Origin: an uncultured Pseudomonadales bacterium
Lineage (GTDB): Bacteria > Pseudomonadota > Gammaproteobacteria > Pseudomonadales > Azotimanducaceae
DNA length: 64,000 nt
Direction: 5' to 3'
Assembly (NCBI GenBank): GCA_943787425.1
Contig: CALSMJ010000004.1
Location: 124,001 to 188,000 of the forward strand
A program made the translations under genes and the position numbers. Each line of letters starts with the position of its first letter. The first letter of the stretch is position 1. Shown one piece after another: positions 1 through 9,381 of this stretch. The notes beneath the pieces are model-generated. The model was not told the origin of the DNA, did not search any database, and saw nothing but the letters and a program-made list of their open reading frames with translations.

Positions 1-134
1 TGAGGGTCAAAAAGGCCCAAAGGCCCAAAGACCAAAAGACCAAAAGACCGTTGAGGGGTCTTACGGTGAGTCGACGGCCAAACAGCAGACTACAGCGCGG
101 GTTGTGGATCCATAATCGTTGGATCAAGGAATAA
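1..134. repeat. Short imperfect purine-rich repeats and leader before the carboxylase gene
   Basis: Positions 1-52 hold imperfect short repeats: AGGCCCAA-type units followed by GACCAAAA-type units, each about 8-9 bases. The rest of the stretch has no open frame I can support. It forms the leader of the large carboxylase gene and ends with a purine-rich AAGGA at 126-130. The upstream gene lies outside the window, so the repeats could be the end of that gene or intergenic DNA. Confidence 0.45.
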
Positions 135-3100
135 TTGGTAAAAGGAATAGCAGTGACGACAACTCAAAATGGCGGCTCAGTTGATCAGCTTTATCTCAAT
201 GCAGAGCAACTGTCCGAAGATTTTTCCCTGTTTCCGCGAAAAGAGCCTGCGCATGTCGTAAAGGGGTTGTTGACTGAAGGCGACATCAATGCCCAAGTCG
301 AGCGGCTCAAAGCGATGGAAGTGGATGAGTACATCGCGGTCACCGTTGCCCCAACGGAAGAGTCGACCCGGCCTGGTGCAAAAGCCGTTATTGACAGCTT
401 GGATGTCCCGGTGAGCAATGAGCAATCGGTGGGTCCCTTCTTTAGCTGCGAGCTGACCTTAGAATTTAGTACGGGCATGCGGAAAATTGGTGTCATTGCT
501 CAGGAACGGAGCCATGGTACCGGTGTCTGGGGCCCCGAGCATCATGAGCTCGCTGCACAAAGAGCCAGCAGTTTTGCAATTCGAAACTTACCGATACTAA
601 CGCTGATGGACACGCCCGGAGCAGATCCGTACGAGGCGGCGAATGCGAATAATCAAGCACATTCTATTTCACGGCTGATTGCAGAATTGTGTAATGTGGA
701 TGTGCCGACCCTTGGGATTATCATTGGGCAGGGCTATTCGGGTGGCGCAATCCCCTTGGCGGCAAGTAATTTGTTGCTGTGTTTAAAGACGGGCGTGTTT
801 AATACGATTCATCCTCGATCACTCGCCAACCTTGTTCGACGCTACAATTTGTCTTGGCAGGAATGCGCAAAATTCGTCGGTGTCTCCTCGTACGAACTCT
901 ATCAACAAGGCAATATTGACGGCATTGTTGATTTTGATCCCGGGGAAACAAGCAATATCCATCACCTTTTGAATGTGATTGTCACGGGGATTGAGTCGAT
1001 TGAATCTGGCGCACGACAGTTTGTGTCAGAACATCCAGAAATCCTGGATCACTACCACCGAAATATCACCCGTTACCTCAACCCATCTGAGTATTTGTCG
1101 GCGGTCAATGCAAGTTCAACCCTTAAGCTGCGGACGTCGCCAACCGAGTATCCCAATGTGTTTGGGGTGGCCTACCGCTATTTGCGCTACCTAGGACTCA
1201 GAAAGCGCATTAAAGCGACCACGACAACCCAGTATGGGCGTTTGGCGGAAGTCGATATCCCTGAGGGCGAGTTGGCCCAAAGAGTGCACCGGGAACGTCG
1301 CAGCGCGTTTTTGTCTTGGCTGCAAGATCCGGATCTAATCCTGTACGAGGATCAGCTGAATAAGGCTTGGAAAGATTTTCAAAACAAGCGGCGACATCAG
1401 TCTGATGAGCAGGGCGCGATCAAAAATTTCATCTTTGGTGAGCCAAAGAAGAACTTTGAGCGCGCCAAGAAGGACTTATCTTTAGAGCTCGGATTGCACT
1501 TGTTCAATCGTTGGAAAGGCAGTGCCGAGGCGAATTTATTGGCCTTAGTGGCGCATCTCGAGCACCATGAGAGTCATGGGTTTTTGTTGTCAACCTCTGA
1601 TATTCGAGATGTCAAAGCGCTATTGCATGCGATGTCGACCTCCGAGGAAAAAATGATTGCTGCGCTCAAAGCGAGGTTTAGCTTTGAAGGTCGGAAACTG
1701 TTTGATGCCACGTTTATCGAACAAAAAAATACGGATTATTTGAAATCGGCGCTTGCGGGTGAATTGAATTTAATGCTTGAGGGCGAGAGCCTTTATGATC
1801 CTGAGCTGTTAAATCAGACATCGCTATCACTGCAAACTCAAGCGCTGGTTCAGCAAGCGCCAAGCGCGAGTAATGCGATACCGTTGAATCGTTGCTTGCT
1901 GGAAGATGTGCTTTGGTCGCAAATCAAGCGCCGGCAAGAACGCGACGCCACGCCCGCCGAGCAAGATTTAACCATTGTGAACTTGCTGCTTGATGCCGAT
2001 ATTGAGCCGGGTTTTGTGGGCGAATGTAAAAACCTGATTGTCTTTTCAGCCACCTACAACGTCTTGCTCAATGATTTGGTTTCGATCGCCCGGGAAGCGC
2101 AGAACTCAAGAACCTTGTCAGAAACGACCATCGCCCAGATTTTGTCAAAAGCCGTTGATCAAGTTGCAACCTTGCCTTTATTCGCTGGCCACGATGCGGC
2201 GGCCATACAAGCGGAATTTTCTGGCTGGACGGAACGTCTAGGCCAATATAGCGAGGCCAGTCAATTTTTGAAGTCCGTCGAAGAATGGATGCGCGGCATC
2301 CACAAGGATAAATCCGATACCTTGTTTGTTGTGATTAGCCATATCTTTGAGCGTATTTTACCCGCATATCATGAGTCGAAACGGTCCGGAAAACCCTTTT
2401 CTGGTCGGCTAGAGCCGGTTCGAATCGGTCGGCGCAAAGATTTTTGGAACCGACTGACGATTGCCTACCGGGACCTGCTGTTTCATGAGCTGTTAACCCA
2501 AGAAAAGCGGGCCAAGAAAACAACCTTCGAACATCTTGTTGGGCGGTTCATTGACGACTTTGAAGAAACCAACGGACACTTGATGTCGGCCAACCCAGTG
2601 TCGTTTCCGACCTTTCGACCGTCGATCGAGTCAGCACTCAAAGCCAACGTCCGTCCCCATGGCTTGGTGACCGGGATCGGATCCTTCAAAGGCGAAGCAG
2701 GGCTGCATCGAGCCGGATTTGTGATTTCGAACATAGCCTTTCAGGCCGGCAGTATTGACAACTCAGACTGTGTTCGCGTGTGTAAATTGTTGGTTGACTG
2801 CGCAACCCAGAGACTCCCAGTTATTTGCTTTATTTCAAGTGGCGGCATGCAGACCAAGGAAGGGGCCGCGGCGTTGTTCACGATGGCGGTCATCAACGAT
2901 CGAATCACGCGATTTGTTCGAGACAATGATCTACCAATTGTAATGTTTGGTTTCGGTGATTGTACTGGCGGTGCACAAGCAAGTTTTGTCACGCACCCGC
3001 TTGTTCAAACCTACTACTTTTCAGGCGCAAGTATGCCCTTCGCTGGCCAGACTGTTGTCGAGCGAAACCTGCCGTTTACCTGTTTATTGAGTAATTATTT

Positions 3101-5084
3101 ATCGTTGACACCGGGCGCCATGCAAGGTTTGGTGAAGCATCCGTTCTCTGATGATCTGGACTCGAATCTGCGGAAAGTGGATCCTGCGCTACCGGTGCCG
3201 GTCGAAACCGTCACGCAGGTTGTTGACCGAATTATGGCGGGCAGGCTGGGTAGTCAAGCGCCCTTGGCGCAGCAGCCGATCGCCGGTGACTTCGCGCATC
3301 GTCCGGTACAGAAAGTGTTGATTCACGCCCGGGGTTGCACTGCAGTCAAGTTGGTAAGGAAGGCTTTAGAAGCTGAGCTTGACGTTGTTCTGGTTCAGAG
3401 TGATCCCGATATGGATTCGGTTCCTGCGGATATGGTGCGCGCGGCCGGCGCGGCGGGAACGGTTGTGCCGATCGGGGGAAATACCTCGGATGAAAGTTAT
3501 CTCAATGCCCTGAGTATTTTGAATATTGCAGAAGCGCAACAGGTTGATGCGTTGCATCCGGGAATTGGATTTTTATCTGAAACCCCGAATTTTGCAGCAC
3601 TGGTGCGACAGAAAGGCATCAACTTTATTGGCCCCAAAGTGATGAGTATGGAAACGATGGGCAATAAATCAAATGCGATCAGTACAACGATGAGTATTAA
3701 TGTGCCCGTTGTGCCGGGCAGTCATGGCATTATCGATTCCTCTGAAAAAGCACTTGAGGTCGCTGAACGGGTGGGCTACCCGATCTTGTTAAAAGCGGTT
3801 CATGGTGGCGGGGGCAAGGGTATTGTTAAGGTGGCGCGACCTGAGCAGCTTCATCAACAATTCCATCAAGTTACGGCTGAAGCCAAAAGCGCTTTTGGCA
3901 ATGGTGATATCTATATCGAAAAATGTGTTACCGCCCTGCGTCATATTGAGGCGCAGATCTTGCGGGACCGGTTTGGTCATACCCGGGTTATCGGTCTGCG
4001 AGATTGTAGTGTTCAGCGCAATAATCAGAAACTGCTGGAGGAGTCCGGCTCGACGTTATTATCAGAGCAGCTTCGGTCTGAAGTGTTTGCTTGCGCCGCT
4101 AAAATTGCCGATGCGGTGGACTATATCGGTGCGGGTACCGTTGAATTTATCTACGATGTGCCCAGCGACGCGATTTATTTTATGGAGATGAATACGCGGC
4201 TACAGGTTGAGCATCCGGTTACCGAGGCTGTAACGGGGATTGATATTGTTAAGCAGCAATTTTTAATCGCCAGCGGTGAAAGCGTTGAGCACCTCACTGC
4301 CAGTGAAACAGGCTATAGCCTTGAAGTCCGTGTTAACGCCGAGCGTTGCGTAATCGACGGTGATGGTGAAGTCACGTTTATGCCAACACCGGGCAAGATC
4401 ACCAAATACCGATTGCCAGCCCGAGATGACGTTAACCTGATTTCTATGGTTGATGAAGGTAAAACCGTCTCGCCGTTTTACGACAGTCTGATTATTCAAA
4501 TTATTATCCACGGCGAGAATCGGATTGATGCCATCGATCGAATGCGCAGTTATCTCGAGACGGTGGTGATCGAAGGCGTCAGCACGAATATCAGCCTCGT
4601 CAAACGCATTTTGAGCGATGAGACGTTCCGGGAAGGAGACTACGACACCACCTATCTGCCTAAATTTTTGAATCGAATCGATGTGCAAGCCTTGATTGAT
4701 GAAATTGATGAGGCCTCTGGCAGTCGAGGAGAGGTGGTCGATTTAGATTCTTTGCGCATTGAAGGCTCTAAAGAGTTACGGGTTCTGTCGCCCTCGACGG
4801 GCGTTTTTTATCGGACGCCGTCGCCTTCAGAACCCGAGTATGTCAACGTCGGTAGTGAAGTTGAAGTTGATGAAGTGATCTGTGTACTCGAGGCGATGAA
4901 AATGTTTGCGCCCTTTAGACTGAGTTCTTGCGCCAGTGCGAGTGGGGCCCTATACCCGGCTGGGCAACGTTATAGAATCAACCGAATCAATGTGAGCAAC
5001 GGCCAGCAAGTCAATGAAGGCGATTTGTTGTTCGTGATCGAGCCCTTGACTGCAGAGACTGCTACCGCAGAGCCCTTGCTCTAG
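135..5084 (+). CDS. Single-chain acetyl-CoA-carboxylase-like protein (CT-alpha, CT-beta, biotin carboxylase, biotinyl domain)
   Basis: A 1649-residue protein that appears to combine all parts of a biotin-dependent acyl-CoA carboxylase. Residues about 100-290 resemble the AccA carboxyltransferase half (DTPGA at 159-163, GQGYSGGA near 200). Residues about 842-1050 resemble the AccD half (SSGGMQTKEG). Residues about 1057-1500 are a biotin carboxylase/ATP-grasp unit (HGGGGKGI near 1223, EMNTRLQVEHP near 1351). A biotinyl domain has EAMKM at 1586-1590, with biotin expected on Lys1589. Residues about 360-840 match nothing I recognise. The inferred reaction is ATP-dependent carboxylation of acetyl-CoA or another acyl-CoA in the cytoplasm; the substrate is not proven. 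The track start is TTG at 135 (AAGGA 4 bases upstream). GTG at 153, with AAAGGA 6 bases upstream, is an equally good start. No accessory AccB/C/D genes are adjacent. A LysR gene follows 52 bp downstream. Confidence 0.85.
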   Translation: MVKGIAVTTTQNGGSVDQLYLNAEQLSEDFSLFPRKEPAHVVKGLLTEGDINAQVERLKAMEVDEYIAVTVAPTEESTRPGAKAVIDSLDVPVSNEQSVGPFFSCELTLEFSTGMRKIGVIAQERSHGTGVWGPEHHELAAQRASSFAIRNLPILTLMDTPGADPYEAANANNQAHSISRLIAELCNVDVPTLGIIIGQGYSGGAIPLAASNLLLCLKTGVFNTIHPRSLANLVRRYNLSWQECAKFVGVSSYELYQQGNIDGIVDFDPGETSNIHHLLNVIVTGIESIESGARQFVSEHPEILDHYHRNITRYLNPSEYLSAVNASSTLKLRTSPTEYPNVFGVAYRYLRYLGLRKRIKATTTTQYGRLAEVDIPEGELAQRVHRERRSAFLSWLQDPDLILYEDQLNKAWKDFQNKRRHQSDEQGAIKNFIFGEPKKNFERAKKDLSLELGLHLFNRWKGSAEANLLALVAHLEHHESHGFLLSTSDIRDVKALLHAMSTSEEKMIAALKARFSFEGRKLFDATFIEQKNTDYLKSALAGELNLMLEGESLYDPELLNQTSLSLQTQALVQQAPSASNAIPLNRCLLEDVLWSQIKRRQERDATPAEQDLTIVNLLLDADIEPGFVGECKNLIVFSATYNVLLNDLVSIAREAQNSRTLSETTIAQILSKAVDQVATLPLFAGHDAAAIQAEFSGWTERLGQYSEASQFLKSVEEWMRGIHKDKSDTLFVVISHIFERILPAYHESKRSGKPFSGRLEPVRIGRRKDFWNRLTIAYRDLLFHELLTQEKRAKKTTFEHLVGRFIDDFEETNGHLMSANPVSFPTFRPSIESALKANVRPHGLVTGIGSFKGEAGLHRAGFVISNIAFQAGSIDNSDCVRVCKLLVDCATQRLPVICFISSGGMQTKEGAAALFTMAVINDRITRFVRDNDLPIVMFGFGDCTGGAQASFVTHPLVQTYYFSGASMPFAGQTVVERNLPFTCLLSNYLSLTPGAMQGLVKHPFSDDLDSNLRKVDPALPVPVETVTQVVDRIMAGRLGSQAPLAQQPIAGDFAHRPVQKVLIHARGCTAVKLVRKALEAELDVVLVQSDPDMDSVPADMVRAAGAAGTVVPIGGNTSDESYLNALSILNIAEAQQVDALHPGIGFLSETPNFAALVRQKGINFIGPKVMSMETMGNKSNAISTTMSINVPVVPGSHGIIDSSEKALEVAERVGYPILLKAVHGGGGKGIVKVARPEQLHQQFHQVTAEAKSAFGNGDIYIEKCVTALRHIEAQILRDRFGHTRVIGLRDCSVQRNNQKLLEESGSTLLSEQLRSEVFACAAKIADAVDYIGAGTVEFIYDVPSDAIYFMEMNTRLQVEHPVTEAVTGIDIVKQQFLIASGESVEHLTASETGYSLEVRVNAERCVIDGDGEVTFMPTPGKITKYRLPARDDVNLISMVDEGKTVSPFYDSLIIQIIIHGENRIDAIDRMRSYLETVVIEGVSTNISLVKRILSDETFREGDYDTTYLPKFLNRIDVQALIDEIDEASGSRGEVVDLDSLRIEGSKELRVLSPSTGVFYRTPSPSEPEYVNVGSEVEVDEVICVLEAMKMFAPFRLSSCASASGALYPAGQRYRINRINVSNGQQVNEGDLLFVIEPLTAETATAEPLL

Positions 5085-5136
5085 CAGGCAGGTCTTCAGC
5101 GGCAGCGGATAACCGATTTGCTAGAGATTTCATAAG

Positions 5137-5994
5137 ATGGTCGAAAACCTGGAAACGCTGCTGGCTTTGTCTCGATCTGGAACCATGATTGAGGCCAGCA
5201 CAGAGCTTAGAATTTCTCAATCGGCGGTCAGCAAGCGCATTGCGGCGCTGGAAAAATACTACGATCGAAAGTTAATCCAAAAGAAAGGCCGCCGAGTTGA
5301 GTTAACACGGCATGGTCAAAAGCTGGTCGATAAAATCTCCCCAGTCTTGTCCGAACTTCGTGACTTATTTCTTGAAGATAGTGCGGCCTCCCGAGGCGAG
5401 CTATTGATTGGTGTTTCCGATGCAATTTTATCGTCCTGGGGTGCTCAGGTGTTTTTTGACATTAAACGAGAAATGCCAGAGGTGCAGTTTACGTTTCACG
5501 CACATCGAACCTCCGTGGTGCTGGATCGTATTCGGTCTGGAGAATATATGCTGGGGATCTGTACGGGCTTGGATTCAATTGATACCGACTTACAATCGGA
5601 AATTCTGATGCAGGAATCGATGGTGATCATTCCCTCAGGGCTTAAGGCGTTGCGCTGGATGCGGGGAGAAACGCTGCCCGTGATCAGTATCGAAGACCAT
5701 TCGGGTGCGTGGCGCTCCTTCGGCTTGGCTGTTGCAAAGTTGGGGATCGTTCGCGAGGTGGCTTTAGAGTCTTTTTTTAGCGTGGCTCAGCTGGCGATCG
5801 CCGGGTTTGGCCACGCATTAGTCCCCATTGGCGTTGCCCGGACGCTGGGCGTGCCAGAAAAATTATTGATCGATCTGAGTGGTGATGGCCTCAATCGGCC
5901 AGTACGGTTCGTTGCAAGAAAGTCCACATACTCACTGCCAGTTGTCTCGAATTTTTACGCAGCGCTCAGTGAATATCTCAAGCCAGGCACTTAA
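5137..5994 (+). CDS. LysR-family transcriptional regulator
   Basis: A 285-residue LysR-type regulator. The N-terminal winged helix is clear (LALSRSGTMIEAS then ISQSAVSKRIAALEK, residues about 7-43). It is followed by a substrate-binding-like effector domain that starts with GELLIGVSD near residue 88. The gene begins 52 bp after the carboxylase gene on the same strand, so the two may be co-transcribed and the regulator may respond to acyl-CoA or fatty-acid supply; this is inference from position. Its stop codon overlaps the stop of the convergent pilU gene (TTAA at 5991-5994). The effector cannot be read from the sequence. Confidence 0.85.
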   Translation: MVENLETLLALSRSGTMIEASTELRISQSAVSKRIAALEKYYDRKLIQKKGRRVELTRHGQKLVDKISPVLSELRDLFLEDSAASRGELLIGVSDAILSSWGAQVFFDIKREMPEVQFTFHAHRTSVVLDRIRSGEYMLGICTGLDSIDTDLQSEILMQESMVIIPSGLKALRWMRGETLPVISIEDHSGAWRSFGLAVAKLGIVREVALESFFSVAQLAIAGFGHALVPIGVARTLGVPEKLLIDLSGDGLNRPVRFVARKSTYSLPVVSNFYAALSEYLKPGT

Positions 5995-7304
5995 CGTTTA
6001 TCATCTAGATCAACCAGCGAAAACTGCGAGCCATTGTCGATGTCCTTAGGTGCGGGTGGGGCAGGGGTCGCCACGTCTTCAGGGGCTGTCGGGGCGCGTC
6101 CGGTTTCGGCAACAATCGCTTTTGCCTGGTCTTCTGAAATCACGCCGTCCCCAACGGCATCAGCATTTAACGCTTCGGCCTCTTGGTCTGAGATGATCCC
6201 ATCGCCATCGGTATCGGCATTCTGCTTGGCGACTGGGTTGTCATCTAAGGTGATTTTGAGTCTGAGGTTGTTTCTTGAGTCGGCGTTTTTCAAGGCTTCC
6301 TCCTCTGAAATTCTGCCCGCCTTGTAGAGCTTGAACAGCGCTCGATCAAAGGTCTGCATCCCCTGTTCTTCAGATTTTTCCATCAGCTCTTTCAGGTCAG
6401 AAACCGCGCCTTTAGCAATGAGGTCGGCGGCTCTTGGCGTCCCAACCAGGATTTCAATGGCGGCAGCTCGTTTGCCGTCGACGGTTGGAATGAGTCTTTG
6501 TGACACAATGCCGCGCATGTTGAGCGACAAGTCCTGAAGCAGTTGTGGATGTCGTTCTTCCGGGAAAAAGTTAATGATTCGATCCATCGCTTGGTTGGCG
6601 CTATTGGCATGGAGGGTCGATAGACAAAGGTGACCAGTCTCGGCAAAAGCCAGGGCGTGCTCCATGGTTTCCCGATGGCGTATCTCCCCAATTAGGATCA
6701 CATCAGGTGCTTGGCGTAGCGTGTTGGCCAATGCGTCTTCAAAAGAGGCAGTGTCGGTCCCGACTTCCCGCTGGTTCACGATGCAGCCTTTGTGCTTGTG
6801 GGTAAACTCAACGGGGTCTTCGATGGTAATGATATGGCCTTGGGTATTTTCGTTACGGTAGTCGATCAACGCAGCAAGGGAGGTTGATTTCCCGGAACCG
6901 GTTCCGCCAACGAACAAGATGAGGCCCCGCTTTTGGGAGATGAGTTGCATCAAAACCGGTGGTAGGCCGAGTTCTTTGTAATTGGGTAGGTCCGTCCCAA
7001 GGCGTCTAATGACCATGGAGACTTGGTTACGCTGACGGAAAATGTTCACCCGAAACCGGCCGAGACCGGGCCTTGATATTGCCATATTCATCTCGGGTGA
7101 CGCCTTGAACTGGCGTCTTTGCTCGTCGTCCATGATCGAATTTGCGATCACTTCAATTTCGCCTGGTTTCATGATCTCATCGGAAAAAGGACTCAAGACG
7201 CCAAATATTTTTGCACTGGGCGGCGCGCCGGTTGAGTAATACAGGTCTGAACCTTCTTTATCGGTCAAAATCTTTAGGGCTTCTTCAAAGCTGATTTGTG
7301 TCAT
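5991..7304 (-). CDS. pilU: Type IV pilus retraction ATPase PilU with an EF-hand-like C-terminal tail
   Basis: A 437-residue PilT/PilU-family hexameric ATPase that powers pilus retraction at the inner membrane. Motifs seen: Walker A GGTGSGKST, ITIEDPVEF Asp box, LRQAPDVILIGEIR Walker B and TGHLCLSTLHAN His box. The SDLYYSTGAPPSAK start and the late NADSRNNLRL favour PilU over PilT. PilU proteins are usually about 380 residues. Here about 75 extra residues hold DTDGDGIISDQE (364-375), a textbook EF-hand loop, a weaker second loop (382-393), then a Pro/Ala-rich stretch. The gene stands alone, convergent with the LysR gene; pilT is not in the window. A link between calcium and pilus retraction is only inference. 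Confidence 0.9.
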   Translation of the reverse strand: MTQISFEEALKILTDKEGSDLYYSTGAPPSAKIFGVLSPFSDEIMKPGEIEVIANSIMDDEQRRQFKASPEMNMAISRPGLGRFRVNIFRQRNQVSMVIRRLGTDLPNYKELGLPPVLMQLISQKRGLILFVGGTGSGKSTSLAALIDYRNENTQGHIITIEDPVEFTHKHKGCIVNQREVGTDTASFEDALANTLRQAPDVILIGEIRHRETMEHALAFAETGHLCLSTLHANSANQAMDRIINFFPEERHPQLLQDLSLNMRGIVSQRLIPTVDGKRAAAIEILVGTPRAADLIAKGAVSDLKELMEKSEEQGMQTFDRALFKLYKAGRISEEEALKNADSRNNLRLKITLDDNPVAKQNADTDGDGIISDQEAEALNADAVGDGVISEDQAKAIVAETGRAPTAPEDVATPAPPAPKDIDNGSQFSLVDLDDKR

Positions 7305-7337
7305 ATAAAACTCCTACAGGGCGCGTCCGCGCCGCCT

Positions 7338-8546
7338 TCATTTGCTGGTCAATTGGTACCAAAGCGTTCGACCGGCATGGGTTGTCAGGGTGAGTTGATT
7401 GCCATCGCTGCCTTCAGTTCTGCCGATGATCTGAGCCTCGATCTGAAAAGCATTCGCTGTTTCAATGACTGCGTTGGCATGCTCGTGGGGAACATAGACT
7501 TCCAGTCGCTGCCCCATGTTAAAGACCTGGTGCATTTCTTCATCGCTTGTCTGAGAAGCTGTTTGGATTGCGTCGAACACGGGGGGCACGGCAAGTAATT
7601 GATCCTTAATGTAGTGCACGTTTTGCCCGAACTTGAGGCACTTGGTCAGGGCGCCCCCAGAGCAATGGATGAGGCCTTTAATATTGGGCCCAAGTTCCAG
7701 AAGCAAATGCTTCACAACCGGTGCGTAACTGCGTGTTGGGCTCAGCAGGGCTGCGCCCACCGTCATGGCATCCGTTCCAGGCAGCGCGTCGGTCAAACGA
7801 TAGGGGCCACAGTAGGCGAGCTCAGACGGCGTATTCGGATCATAGGACTCAGGGTAGCGCTCGGCATAATATTGACTTAGCAAGTCGTGCCGGGCGCTGG
7901 TCAAGCCGTTGCTGCCGATGCCGCTATTAATTTGGGTTTCGTACTGACACTGCCCAGAGGCGCTCAGCCCAATAATACTCAGGCCAGGTGTGATTTGATT
8001 GGTAACAACCGCCGCCCGTGGCAGGCGCACCACAGCGTTACTGTCAACGGTTAGTGTGCCGGTAAGGTCGCCAACATCTGCTGTCTCGCCGCCTCCGGGA
8101 ATGAGGTTGACGCCGAGATCGCGCATGGTTTGCATGAATGCTTCGCTGCCATCAATCAGCGCTTTAACGACCTCGCCCGGGCAATTTCTGGCGTTACGGT
8201 TGATGGTGTTGGATATGAGGATATTGTCGGTTGCACCAACGCAGATCAGGTCATCAAGGTTCATTACAATACTGTCTTGCGCAGTGCCATAAAAGACACT
8301 CGGGTCACCGGTTTCTTTGTAGTGCAAATACGCCAAGATCGACTTTGTGCCACTGCCATCGGCGTGAACGACGTTGCAATGATCAAGGCTGCCCCCGAGG
8401 ATGTCCGCTGTCACTTTGCAAAAACTGCCTGGGAAAAGTCCGCGATCAAGGTGGTCGACAACGGCGTGAACGTCGTGCTTCTCTGCGCTGACTCCTCGAG
8501 CCGTATAGCGAGGAGAAGCGCTGGTTGGGGCGGGATGATCTTTCAA
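7338..8546 (-). CDS. purM: Phosphoribosylformylglycinamidine cyclo-ligase (AIR synthase), Bacteroidetes-type
   Basis: A 402-residue PurM-like protein. In purine synthesis PurM closes FGAM to AIR using ATP. Features seen: HADGSGTKSILAY near residue 61, NLDDLICVGATDN, GGGETADVGDL, GSNGLTSARHD, LSPTRSYAPV, IHCSGGALTK and FNMGQRLEVYVP. As I recall the families, the RGVSAEKHDVH start and GLFPGSFCK segment match the longer PurM found in Bacteroidetes better than the ~345-residue proteobacterial PurM, which normally sits beside purN. Here it follows no purine gene and lies 33 bp upstream of pilU on the same strand. It could be the cell's PurM or an extra copy gained by transfer. Confidence 0.8.
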   Translation of the reverse strand: MKDHPAPTSASPRYTARGVSAEKHDVHAVVDHLDRGLFPGSFCKVTADILGGSLDHCNVVHADGSGTKSILAYLHYKETGDPSVFYGTAQDSIVMNLDDLICVGATDNILISNTINRNARNCPGEVVKALIDGSEAFMQTMRDLGVNLIPGGGETADVGDLTGTLTVDSNAVVRLPRAAVVTNQITPGLSIIGLSASGQCQYETQINSGIGSNGLTSARHDLLSQYYAERYPESYDPNTPSELAYCGPYRLTDALPGTDAMTVGAALLSPTRSYAPVVKHLLLELGPNIKGLIHCSGGALTKCLKFGQNVHYIKDQLLAVPPVFDAIQTASQTSDEEMHQVFNMGQRLEVYVPHEHANAVIETANAFQIEAQIIGRTEGSDGNQLTLTTHAGRTLWYQLTSK

Positions 8547-8720
8547 ATGTCTAGCCTTGACTGGGTGTCAGAATCTTTCGGGTAAGAGAAAGTATACCGG
8601 TTTGCACGGGGTTTAGCCTATCCAAAGGCGCGATGGTCTTGAACCCTGCGGCTTCTCGTGAAAATCAGGCCTGCCGTAGAAATATTCCAGGCCTAGCATC
8701 CCGTTTGAACTCAGAGTCCG

Positions 8721-8726
8721 TATAAT
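8721..8726 (+). promoter_or_regulatory. Possible -10 box upstream of hisH
   Basis: TATAAT is an exact sigma-70 -10 match 22 bases before the preferred hisH start. I see no convincing -35 hexamer at 16-18 bp spacing, so the call rests on the -10 alone. It fits a promoter for the hisH-hisF-slyX run, which begins here after a divergent purM gene. Confidence 0.35.
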
Positions 8727-8748
8727 GGCGCTTTTGAAGGAGTGGTGC

Positions 8749-9381
8749 ATGAGACCTTCGGTAATCATTGTCGATTATGACGCAGGCAATCTCCGCAGTG
8801 TTCAGCGCGCCTGCCAAGCAGTTGGCTTGAACGCCGAGATCTCTGCGGATCCTGAGGTCGTCAGGCGTGCGGATCGGCTAATTTTTCCCGGTGTAGGGAC
8901 AGCAGAGACGGCCATGGTCACTTTGGCGCGCCTTGGGTTAGATGAGGCGCTGGTGAGCTTTTTTCAAAGTGGTCGACCGCTGCTTGGAATCTGTTTGGGG
9001 CTACAAGTTTTGTTGGACTACACCGAAGAAGGCGCGCGCGATTGCCTGGGCATTATCCCAGGTCAGTGTAAGCGGTTTCAGTTTGCCGAAAGCGATTACA
9101 AAGTGCCTCAAATCGGTTGGAACGAAGTCGCAAACGTGTCAGAACATGCTTTGATGGCCGGCGTACCCGAAGGCGCGGAGTTTTATTTCGTGCACGCCTA
9201 CTACGCAATACCAAATCACAGCGCGCATGTTCTTGCCGAAACGACCTTTGGCGATAAAACCTTTGCCAGCGTGATCGGCCGAGACAATGTTTTTGCGACC
9301 CAATTTCATTTGGAAAAAAGCGGCCGGTTTGGTTTAGAGCTGCTCGCCGCCTTTGGTCAATGGGACGGTGCAGTATGTTGA
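8749..9381 (+). CDS. hisH: Imidazole glycerol phosphate synthase, glutaminase subunit HisH
   Basis: About 210 residues, normal for HisH. It takes ammonia from glutamine for HisF in histidine synthesis. The start [14 protein letters not shown], nucleophile motif GICLGLQVL and late TQFHLEKSG (His/Glu of the triad) are all present. ATG at 8749 has GAAGGAG 6 bases upstream and gives the usual N-terminus; an in-frame ATG at 8725 would add eight unusual residues. The stop overlaps the hisF start (ATGTTGA at 9375-9381), so the two are translationally coupled. No other his genes are in the window. Confidence 0.9.
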   Translation: MRPSVIIVDYDAGNLRSVQRACQAVGLNAEISADPEVVRRADRLIFPGVGTAETAMVTLARLGLDEALVSFFQSGRPLLGICLGLQVLLDYTEEGARDCLGIIPGQCKRFQFAESDYKVPQIGWNEVANVSEHALMAGVPEGAEFYFVHAYYAIPNHSAHVLAETTFGDKTFASVIGRDNVFATQFHLEKSGRFGLELLAAFGQWDGAVC

